Shown in pieces: positions 6,568 to 12,355 of a stretch of DNA of 15,340 nt. Both the position numbers and the translations under genes were made by a program. The notes beneath the pieces were generated by a model. It was not told the origin of the DNA. It ran no database searches and saw nothing but the letters and a program-made list of their open reading frames with translations. This DNA comes from Chloroflexota bacterium (GTDB lineage: Bacteria; Chloroflexota; Anaerolineae; Anaerolineales; UBA11858). Location: positions 1-15,340 of the forward strand of contig DAOUWT010000033.1 in assembly GCA_030666985.1 (NCBI GenBank), written 5' to 3'. Numbering within the stretch: position 1 is the stretch's first letter; every line of letters starts with the position of its first letter.

Positions 6568-6816
6568 ATGAAAACAGTAACCAAAACAGCTATCTCAATT
6601 CCAAATCCAACTTTTATCGCTGCTGAAGAGTTGTCTAAGCAACTTGAGATGTCGCGCAGCGAGTTGTATTCTAGGGCGATCTCGGCTTATATTAAAGAAT
6701 ATCACCAGGAGAATGTCACGGATGCCCTGAACGCGATCTACGCTGAAGAAACAAACTCTTTAGACCCAGTCATACAGCAATTGCAATTCGCTTCTCTACC
6801 GAAGGATGAATGGTGA
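6568..6816 (+). CDS. Ribbon-helix-helix antitoxin, MazE/CopG type
   Basis: An 82-residue antitoxin predicted to neutralise the downstream MazF-like RNase and to repress its own promoter. The N-terminal TKTAISIPN (4-12) fits the DNA-contacting beta strand of a ribbon-helix-helix domain, followed by two helices (about 15-26 and 30-45, MSRSELYSRAISAYIKEY). The C-terminal part is acidic and ends SLPKDEW, the form typical of the toxin-binding tail in MazE-like antitoxins. The start has no Shine-Dalgarno and lies at the predicted transcription start. The stop TGA overlaps the toxin start by seven bases, giving translational coupling. Confidence 0.88.
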   Translation: MKTVTKTAISIPNPTFIAAEELSKQLEMSRSELYSRAISAYIKEYHQENVTDALNAIYAEETNSLDPVIQQLQFASLPKDEW

Positions 6817-7154
6817 TAAAACGAGGAGATATTTGGTGGGTTTCATTACCAGAACCGGCTGGTTCTATGCCTGGATATCGTCGTCCCGTCGTCGTTATCC
6901 AGGCTGATTCATTTAATACCAGTCGTATTAATACCATCATCGCTGTCGTCATCACTTCTAATCTTCGACTTGCCAATGCTCCTGGTAATATCTTTTTGTC
7001 AGCTAAAAGTACGGGGCTTTCAAAGGATTCAGTGGCCAATGTCTCACAGGTCATTACCGTAGATAAATCATTTCTAATGGAACGGATAGGCGGTTTATCT
7101 TCAGGGCAAATGCAACGGCTGGAAGAAGGTTTGCGCCTGGTGTTGTCTCTGTAA
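6810..7154 (+). CDS. mazF: MazF/PemK family toxin, endoribonuclease
   Basis: A 114-residue sequence-specific mRNA interferase of the MazF/PemK family. It shows the family order: RGDIWWVSLPEPAG near the N terminus with the conserved Arg-Gly-Asp, GYRRPVVVIQAD, then IAVVITSN with the Thr/Ser of the active site, KDSVANVSQVITVDK and a C-terminal IGGLSSGQMQRLEEGL helix. Length is normal. The ATG at 6810 overlaps the antitoxin stop; a GTG one codon later (6813) is an alternative start. It forms an operon with the upstream antitoxin and shares its promoter. The cleavage specificity cannot be read from the sequence. Confidence 0.92.
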   Translation: MVIKRGDIWWVSLPEPAGSMPGYRRPVVVIQADSFNTSRINTIIAVVITSNLRLANAPGNIFLSAKSTGLSKDSVANVSQVITVDKSFLMERIGGLSSGQMQRLEEGLRLVLSL

Positions 7155-7224
7155 TTGAATAATATTCATCGCAACTACGAGGGAGTGGCTGATTTTGCGA
7201 GGGAGGCAGAGGGGAAAGCGGTTA

Positions 7225-7246
7225 CAATTCGCTTCTCTGATGAATG
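7225..7246 (+). repeat. Partial duplicate of the antitoxin-toxin junction
   Basis: CAATTCGCTTCTCT followed directly by GATGAATG here matches 6784-6797 plus 6805-6812, where the same two blocks are separated by seven bases (ACCGAAG). In the first copy the terminal ATG starts the toxin; in this copy it is the in-frame ATG at 7244 upstream of TcmP. It is short, and chance cannot be excluded for the 14-mer alone. Confidence 0.35.
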
Positions 7247-7276
7247 AAAAAGGTGTTGACACGGGAGAGAATCAAG

Positions 7277-8383
7277 ATGAAAAATGATTTTTTTGGAGAA
7301 CAGAGAGAGCAATCCCTAGTTAAAACCACTATTATTTCAAAGTATTTTTGGGTGTGGGCAAAGGTGATAATATCCACAGTCAAGAAGAAACTAGATGGGA
7401 AAATAGCGTATATTGATTTATTTGCTGGGCCAGGTCGTTATGAAATTGGAACTGCATCAACGCCATTGTTAGTATTAAAACAAGCAATTAACGATGATGA
7501 CATGAGAAAATTTCTTGTGGCTATATTTAATGATAAAGATGAAGCTAATGCAAGAGCCCTTGAAGTTGCTATTGAAGAATTGCCAGGAATTGAGACATTA
7601 AGCCATAAACCTATAGTCTATAATCATGAAATCGGTACTGAAATCATCAAGCAATTTGAGCAAATGAGACTGGTGCCAACATTACTATTTGTTGATCCTT
7701 GGGGGTATAAAGGATTGTCGTTACGGCTTGTTGATTCAGTGTTGAAGGACTGGGGTTGTGATTGTATTTTCTTCTTCAACTACAATCGAATCAATATGGG
7801 TATAAATAATAAGTTAGTTGAAGAGCATATGAATGCTCTATTTGGACAAAAACGCGCAGATAAATTGCGCCTAAAATTATCCAGGCTTGATCCACGCGAG
7901 AGAGAATTAACAATTGTTGAAGAATTAAGTCAAGCTCTTCAAAGCCACGGAGAGAGATTTGTTCTTCCGTTTAGGTTTCGCAATCATAGCGGAAATCGAA
8001 CAAGTCACCACTTGATATTTGTTACAAAGCATTTTAGGGGATATGAGATTATGAAAGATATAATGGCTAAAATGAGTAGTGGAATGGAGCAAGGGGTACC
8101 AACTTTTGAATACAGTCCTGCGTTGGAAAGTCAGCCATTACTATTTGAGCTTTCGCGCCCCATAGATGAATTAGAGAATTTGTTGCTGGATAAATACGCT
8201 GGTAAAACATTGTCTATGAGACAAATTTATCGAGACCATAATGTTGGCCGCAGATACATTAGTAAAAATTACAAAGATGTACTTTTGAAAATGGAATCTG
8301 TTGGAAAAATTCAGGCGAATCCTTCAAAACGGAGAAGGGGCACTTTTGCAGATAAAGTATTGGTAACATTTCCTGAAAAGTGA
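7277..8383 (+). CDS. tcmP: Three-Cys-motif partner protein TcmP
   Basis: A 368-residue protein resembling the TcmP family, which is almost always encoded next to a Gp37/Gp68 three-Cys protein, as here. Molecular role is not established. By eye the N-terminal half looks like a class I methyltransferase: YIDLFAGPGRY (45-55) fits the SAM-binding motif I, FNDKDEA (84-90) an acidic motif II, and LFVDPWGYKG (137-146) a motif IV-like DPxGY. The C-terminal 90 residues, from DELENLLLDKYAGKTLSMRQIY onward in two segments, look like a winged helix with a basic KRRRG end. The start at 7277 is preferred over the in-frame ATG at 7244 because GGGAG (7263-7267) sits nine bases before it. The gene is strikingly AT-rich compared with glyS, pointing to horizontal acquisition. 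Its TGA stop is part of the next gene's extended -10. Confidence 0.85.
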   Translation: MKNDFFGEQREQSLVKTTIISKYFWVWAKVIISTVKKKLDGKIAYIDLFAGPGRYEIGTASTPLLVLKQAINDDDMRKFLVAIFNDKDEANARALEVAIEELPGIETLSHKPIVYNHEIGTEIIKQFEQMRLVPTLLFVDPWGYKGLSLRLVDSVLKDWGCDCIFFFNYNRINMGINNKLVEEHMNALFGQKRADKLRLKLSRLDPRERELTIVEELSQALQSHGERFVLPFRFRNHSGNRTSHHLIFVTKHFRGYEIMKDIMAKMSSGMEQGVPTFEYSPALESQPLLFELSRPIDELENLLLDKYAGKTLSMRQIYRDHNVGRRYISKNYKDVLLKMESVGKIQANPSKRRRGTFADKVLVTFPEK

Positions 8384-8389
8384 TATAAT
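8360..8389 (+). promoter_or_regulatory. Internal promoter before the Gp37/Gp68 gene
   Basis: An extended -10, TGATATAAT (8381-8389), is built on the TGA stop codon of tcmP, with a weak -35-like TTGGTA 18 bases upstream (8360-8365). It would give a leader of about 50 nt ending in GGAG (8434-8437), nine bases before the ATG at 8447. This allows the second gene of the pair to be transcribed independently. Confidence 0.5.
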
Positions 8390-8446
8390 TAACGAGAACA
8401 GAACATTTGTTCAGGGCTTGTTGATATTGCCTAGGAGCTATTTTTT

Positions 8447-9172
8447 ATGGGTCAACATTCATCAATCGAATGGACAGAATCAACCTGGAATCCACTGACA
8501 GGCTGCACCAAAATCAGTCCAGGCTGCAAAAATTGCTACGCCGAGCGCATGGCACACCGATTAAAAGCCATGGGGCAAGAAAAATATCGAAACGGGTTTG
8601 AACTGACCATGCACGAGTATGTTTTGGAAGATCCGCTACATTGGAAAAAACCTCAAATGATTTTCGTCAATTCCATGAGCGATCTGTTTCATGAAGACGT
8701 CCCCGTGGAGTTCATCCAGCGCACACTTGATGTCATGCGCCAAGCTGATTGGCACACATTCCAAGTGCTCACCAAACGATCTGAACGACTATTGGAAATT
8801 GACCCTGAAATTGATTGGCCAGAGAATGTTTGGATGGGAGTAAGCGTAGAAAACCAAGAATACACGTTCCGTATTGATCACTTGCGTCAAATTCATGCCC
8901 AGACTCGATTTCTATCTTTGGAACCATTGCTTGGCCCAATTACAAAAATGAACTTAGACAAGATACATTGGGTAATTGTGGGAGGAGAATCTGGGCCTGG
9001 GGCACGACCTATGGAGAAGATTTGGGTTACTGCGATTCGCAATCAGTGTTTACACTCCGATGTTCCATTTTTCTTCAAACAATGGGGTGGGGTGAGAAAA
9101 AAGAAAAATGGCCGCGTACTTGAAGGCCGCACCTGGAGCGAAATGCCTGCTTTGGCGTTCCAAGCGGCATAG
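8447..9172 (+). CDS. Gp37/Gp68 family (DUF5131) three-Cys-motif protein
   Basis: A protein of 241 residues of the phage Gp37/Gp68 family, length typical. The family hallmark is near the N terminus: WNPLTGCTKISPGCKNCYAE with C20, C27 and C30 (C-x6-C-x2-C), resembling a radical SAM iron-sulfur ligand set but with wider spacing than the canonical C-x3-C-x2-C. Other conserved blocks are FVNSMSDLFHEDVP, FQVLTKRSERL, WMGVSVENQ, RFLSLEPLLGPI, WVIVGGESGPGARPM and PFFFKQWGG, a series consistent with successive strands of a TIM-barrel-like fold. Substrate is unknown. It is the usual partner of TcmP, from which it is separated by 63 bases containing its own promoter and Shine-Dalgarno. The family occurs in mycobacteriophages and on bacterial mobile DNA, so a nucleic-acid-related role is plausible but unproven. 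Confidence 0.92.
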   Translation: MGQHSSIEWTESTWNPLTGCTKISPGCKNCYAERMAHRLKAMGQEKYRNGFELTMHEYVLEDPLHWKKPQMIFVNSMSDLFHEDVPVEFIQRTLDVMRQADWHTFQVLTKRSERLLEIDPEIDWPENVWMGVSVENQEYTFRIDHLRQIHAQTRFLSLEPLLGPITKMNLDKIHWVIVGGESGPGARPMEKIWVTAIRNQCLHSDVPFFFKQWGGVRKKKNGRVLEGRTWSEMPALAFQAA

Positions 9173-9184
9173 AGAATCTATTTT

Positions 9185-9556
9185 CTAAACATCTATCAAG
9201 TCTTCATCCAGCGTCTCTAACGAGATCAGCAAAGCATCAGACTCCTTTGCCATCTGGGCAGCGGCCTCAGTGAATCCGTTCCAACTGAAAAAGGCATAAT
9301 GTAACCCCCATTCATCTGCGCTAATTAAGAGGCCATGAAGCACTTGCGGCGCTTTGCTCTCGATTAAGTCTCGAACTGTTTTTCGGTTGAGTGGATCGCC
9401 TATCCATTTGCATTCCCCCAACAGCAAATCCTTAGTTTTCCAATTTACCCCCACTACATCAATTTGAACTTGACGTCCCCAATGCCAGCCTACAATTTCT
9501 GGCTTGAATGGCAAGCGGCCGGCTCGGCAATTGGTATTGACTGAAACACCTACCAT
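9185..9556 (-). CDS. DUF234 PD-(D/E)XK nuclease-like domain, probably the truncated C terminus of an archaeal-type ATPase
   Basis: An open frame of 123 residues matching only the C-terminal DUF234 domain of the archaeal-ATPase/DUF234 proteins, which normally exceed 400 residues and carry a P-loop ATPase domain first. The nuclease core is intact: E20 in KPE, D33 in VQIDVVG, then E48 and K50 in GECKW, the pattern of PD-(D/E)XK enzymes. It ends with the family-like HYAFFSWNGFTEAA and LETLDEDL. Homology starts abruptly at about residue 10, and in-frame sequence upstream of the ATG is a Thr/Pro-rich stretch closed by a stop at 9608-9610, so the ATPase part is gone. It converges on the Gp37/Gp68 gene with only 12 bases between stops. 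It is likely a remnant, although a stand-alone nuclease cannot be excluded. Confidence 0.65.
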   Translation of the reverse strand: MVGVSVNTNCRAGRLPFKPEIVGWHWGRQVQIDVVGVNWKTKDLLLGECKWIGDPLNRKTVRDLIESKAPQVLHGLLISADEWGLHYAFFSWNGFTEAAAQMAKESDALLISLETLDEDLIDV

Positions 9557-9662
9557 GGGAACATCAGGTGTAGGGGTGGACGTGATTGTGGCGGTGGGGT
9601 CAACGAATCAACCACGCTGGCGGAGAAATGGGTATCTTTATGCGATTCGCCCAAATTTTAAG

Positions 9663-9691
9663 TTGACACCGAACAAATGTTCTGGTACATT
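9663..9691 (+). promoter_or_regulatory. Promoter of the BtrH-like gene
   Basis: TTGACA at 9663-9668 and an extended -10 TGGTACATT (9683-9691; hexamer TACATT at 9686) are separated by the ideal 17 bp. A Shine-Dalgarno AGGAGT follows at 9711-9716, seven bases before the ATG at 9723. Confidence 0.75.
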
Positions 9692-9722
9692 TAAGGTACT
9701 TAGACATGACAGGAGTAGAAAA

Positions 9723-10691
9723 ATGAAGAAACTAGAAAATCTTAAATGGTCACCAAAATGGGTCTCGCACTTGGGCTGCATTAAGGGCTGCCTGGATTAC
9801 CTGGGCATGGAGATGACAGACGCCTGGTTATACGGAGGGACAGGCCATGCTTTTATCCTCAATATCCATGAAACAGTCTGCGCCAGCGGGCCAACAGCTT
9901 GGAAGACAATGATGCTCTTCGATGGAGGTCAAAACCTGGGCTACGAATTCGAGGGCGTCTTAGCCTGGAAGCACGAACCAATAGACTTCTCCCAATTCCA
10001 AGAACAGGCCTGGGAATTCGCCAGAAAAACGATTGATGAAGGACTACCACTCTATGGTTGGGAGCTTGATACTCCGGAGTTCTACGTGATCTACGGATAC
10101 GATCAGACCGGCTATTATTATTCAGGGCCTGGCGCCAATGGCGGTCAAAAACCAAAAGCCTGGAAAGAGTTAGGAGACACCAATATCGGTCTGATAGAAG
10201 TATACAGCATCCAACCAGGAGAACCTCAAAACGATGTCATAACGGTCAGGTCTGCCCTAGAAAGAGCACTCAAACATGCCAGAAATCCAAAAGATTGGAT
10301 TTACGATCACTACGCTTCGGGCCTCAAGGGATACGACCTTTGGATTAAAGCCATGGAAAGCGGAAAAGCAAATCGCTTTGGGATGGGCTATAACGCTGCC
10401 GTTTGGCGTGAATGCCGGGGGTTTGCGGTGGAATTCCTGGGGGAGGCACGAACACGCCTGAGGGGGAGGGCTAGCGCCTTATTCGACGAAGGGACAGAGC
10501 ATTACCAAGTGGTGGCGGACCGGTTAGGGAAAGTCTCCGAAAGCTACCCCTGGGCCCCTGAGGACGGGGATAGAACCATTCCCTTCGACAAGCAGTGCCA
10601 AGAAACGGTCGAGTGGCTAAAAGAAGCCAGGAAGGCTGAGGAGGCCGGGCTGGGTGCATTAGAGAAAATTGTCAACGCCCTGGGGGAGTAG
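9723..10691 (+). CDS. BtrH N-terminal domain-like / C39-peptidase-like protein
   Basis: A 322-residue protein with the look of the BtrH_N family (named after butirosin acyltransferase BtrH, which moves an aminoacyl side chain from a carrier protein) on a papain/C39-like fold. Supporting blocks are GCIKGCLDYLGM (18-29) with candidate nucleophile C23 or C19, GGTGHAF (38-44), CASGPTAW (53-60), YGWELDTPEFYVIYGYD followed by GYYYSGPGA, and a helical C-terminal region with FGMGYNAAVWRECR. A true C39 His in the second motif is not evident (EFYVIYGYD), so peptidase activity is doubtful. The reading frame is open upstream to 9504, but that part overlaps the DUF234 frame and lacks a ribosome site, whereas 9723 has a good promoter and Shine-Dalgarno. 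No biosynthetic cluster surrounds it, so the substrate is unknown. Confidence 0.7.
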   Translation: MKKLENLKWSPKWVSHLGCIKGCLDYLGMEMTDAWLYGGTGHAFILNIHETVCASGPTAWKTMMLFDGGQNLGYEFEGVLAWKHEPIDFSQFQEQAWEFARKTIDEGLPLYGWELDTPEFYVIYGYDQTGYYYSGPGANGGQKPKAWKELGDTNIGLIEVYSIQPGEPQNDVITVRSALERALKHARNPKDWIYDHYASGLKGYDLWIKAMESGKANRFGMGYNAAVWRECRGFAVEFLGEARTRLRGRASALFDEGTEHYQVVADRLGKVSESYPWAPEDGDRTIPFDKQCQETVEWLKEARKAEEAGLGALEKIVNALGE

Positions 10692-10882
10692 CAAACAATA
10701 CAGTAATCCTTCAGTCCCTGTGGATTTTTGGGGGAGGGTGCCACGTGGGGGGAGGAGGGTGCCTCGCGGGAGCGTGAGACCAAGCCCCGAGCGTGGCACA
10801 CACGCCTAAGCGGGGAAAAACCCTGGGGGGTGGTATCTGCGCCGGGGCGGGGACTTACTTCCCCCCAGCCGCTTCCTCCCCC
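10692..10882. other. GC-rich convergent spacer, no gene
   Basis: This 191-base spacer lies between the converging BtrH-like gene and DUF401 gene. It is unusually G-rich on the plus strand and contains a direct repeat GGAGGGTGCC (10733-10742 and 10753-10762) and a weak nested stem: CCCCG (10785-10789) with CGGGG (10811-10815), and CGTG (10792-10795) with CACG (10801-10804). Neither strand has a T-run after it, so I do not call it a terminator. Reading frames across it have no protein-like composition. Confidence 0.4.
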
Positions 10883-12112
10883 CTACGCAAGCAACAATAT
10901 CACCGTTGCCACCACTCCCACACCAAGAGCCGAGGGGGCAATACGACGATAAATAGGCCCCCACTCAGCCTTAAAATAAACCCGCGTTAGAGACAGGCAA
11001 AGATGAAGCGGGGAAAACATCACCCCCAAGAAACCCCCTGCCATCAGCCAGGCTGCCCACTGAGGCTCAACAAGCCCGCCTTCTGCAACCACCAAGGGAA
11101 TCACTACAGGGAACCCAATGCTGAAAGCGGCCACTGAGAGACCGGTCAGCAACCCCGCTATGAATGGAACCACGAAGGCAACTACAGCCAAGGGGATGTG
11201 TAAATTGACCAACTCCGCGGAGACAGCGGCCACAGCGCCACTGTTATCAAGCACCTCGCGAAATATCAAGGCTCCCAAAATCACCACAACGGTTTTCCAA
11301 GGGACGCGCCGGCGCAAAGTTGTCCCAATATTGTGAAGTGGGATTCGTCTGGATACCATAAACAAGGTTATAGTGATCACTATACCAACGATCAAACGGG
11401 CACGCTCATCAATGGGGAGTATCAGTGAGAGAGCTATAACGAGGAGAATGGGCCAAATGCTCTCGGCCAATACTCGTAAACTTCGCCGGTCGGTTTTCGC
11501 GGACTTATTTCCCTGGGTATGGAGCGGTATCCCCTTCAGCCCAAAAAGGATGCCCCCCACGACAGCCATCACCGTCAGCGGCCACGTTGCCCGCACCAAT
11601 TGAGGAAGCGTTAGTCCCAAGATTGCCGCGCCCACTATGGTCGAAGGATATACGGGGGAGATATATTCCCAAATATGGCGGAACCAGTAATTTACAAAAG
11701 TCTTGTTCTCTTGATCGACGCCCAATTGCTTTCCCACCTCGTCTACCATCGGCGCTGAGAACATCGCTCCCCCCACCATCGGCAAAAGCCCCACCAAGGT
11801 CGGCAGACTGGCGATGACAACGCGTCCATTGGGAACTAAATCTTGAATTGCTTCGACCAGGTTTTTCAAGCTCCCAGTTTGCCGCAGTAATTCGCTGAGG
11901 GTCATGATCAATACGACGGCAATAGCTAGTCGCAGGGTCAGCGGCGCAACGGCGGTTAGCAGCATATCGCGCCCAACCGATGGCAAGGGATAGGCAAAGA
12001 GCAGTCCTACGCTCACAGATGCAAGCATAAGCACCAGTCCCAGATTCCATTTGCGGCTCAAGAGGATGACAATACCGGCAAAGACGATGAAGATTTTAAA
12101 GGAAGCAAGCAT
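10883..12112 (-). CDS. DUF401 family integral membrane transporter
   Basis: A protein of 409 residues, almost wholly hydrophobic, with about ten predicted membrane segments, matching the DUF401 family of putative permeases related to the GntP/CitM-like ion transporter superfamily. Family-like blocks are SLPTLVGLLPMVGGAMFSAPMV in two pieces, WFRHIWEYISPVYPS, and a C-terminal FSPLHLCLSLTRVYFKAEWG followed by a last helix. The substrate is not known. I take the ATG at 12110-12112 as the start; an in-frame TTG at 12119-12121 adds three residues, and neither has a clear Shine-Dalgarno. It lies downstream of the beta-CASP nuclease gene on the same strand, but 243 bases of repeats separate them, so shared transcription is uncertain. 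Confidence 0.85.
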   Translation of the reverse strand: MLASFKIFIVFAGIVILLSRKWNLGLVLMLASVSVGLLFAYPLPSVGRDMLLTAVAPLTLRLAIAVVLIMTLSELLRQTGSLKNLVEAIQDLVPNGRVVIASLPTLVGLLPMVGGAMFSAPMVDEVGKQLGVDQENKTFVNYWFRHIWEYISPVYPSTIVGAAILGLTLPQLVRATWPLTVMAVVGGILFGLKGIPLHTQGNKSAKTDRRSLRVLAESIWPILLVIALSLILPIDERARLIVGIVITITLFMVSRRIPLHNIGTTLRRRVPWKTVVVILGALIFREVLDNSGAVAAVSAELVNLHIPLAVVAFVVPFIAGLLTGLSVAAFSIGFPVVIPLVVAEGGLVEPQWAAWLMAGGFLGVMFSPLHLCLSLTRVYFKAEWGPIYRRIAPSALGVGVVATVILLLA

Positions 12113-12153
12113 ATTTTTCAAAAGTGTTTATGCAAAACAAGGTAATACCAGGT

Positions 12154-12252
12154 GTCATTTCGACCCTTGGGGAGAAATCTTGCATTGGACTGACCATTAA
12201 GATTTCTCCCAATTCGGCATGTATTTTGCCGAAACATCCTCGTCGAAATGAC
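12154..12252. mobile_element. Small non-coding palindromic element (MITE/REP-like), long copy
   Basis: A 99-bp element bounded by perfect 11-bp terminal inverted repeats, GTCATTTCGAC at 12154-12164 and GTCGAAATGAC at 12242-12252. Inside are a second perfect inverted repeat, GGAGAAATCTT (12171-12181) with AAGATTTCTCC (12199-12209), and a hairpin TTCGGC (12213-12218) with GCCGAA (12228-12233). Its right 54 bases correspond in length and layout to the copy at 15257-15310. There is no ORF, so if it moves it must use enzymes encoded elsewhere. I could not identify flanking target duplications with confidence. Confidence 0.7.
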
Positions 12253-12263
12253 AAAGGGGGGCG

Positions 12264-12354
12264 TTCACGTTTTCACGTTGCACTCATCACGTTTCACTCA
12301 TCACGTCTCACTCATCACGTCTCACTCATCACGTTTCACTCATCACGTTTCACT
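12264..12354. repeat. Heptanucleotide tandem array (13 units)
   Basis: The longest array in the window, in one phase: TTCACGT, TTTCACG, TTGCACT, then CATCACG alternating with TTTCACT or TCTCACT for five rounds, ending at 12354, one base before the stop codon of the minus-strand beta-CASP gene. The alternation gives a 14-bp higher-order period. It is not a CRISPR array, since there are no unique spacers. Confidence 0.85.
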
Positions 12355-12355
12355 C

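Noticed and set aside
7244..7276. Upstream ATG start for tcmP
   Set aside because: No Shine-Dalgarno before 7244; the downstream ATG at 7277 has GGGAG nine bases upstream and the family-like N terminus.
9504..9722. N-terminal extension of the BtrH-like frame
   Set aside because: The extension is low in protein-like features, overlaps the DUF234 frame antisense and precedes a clear promoter and ribosome site for 9723.
10785..10815. Terminator between the converging BtrH-like and DUF401 genes
   Set aside because: Stems are only 4-5 bp with unpaired gaps and no T-run on either strand.
10728..10990. Small plus-strand ORFs in the GC-rich spacer
   Set aside because: Compositionally biased peptides without recognisable features, and the right part is antisense to the DUF401 gene.
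12264..12354. CRISPR array
   Set aside because: The repeats are contiguous 7-mers with no unique spacers and no cas genes nearby.
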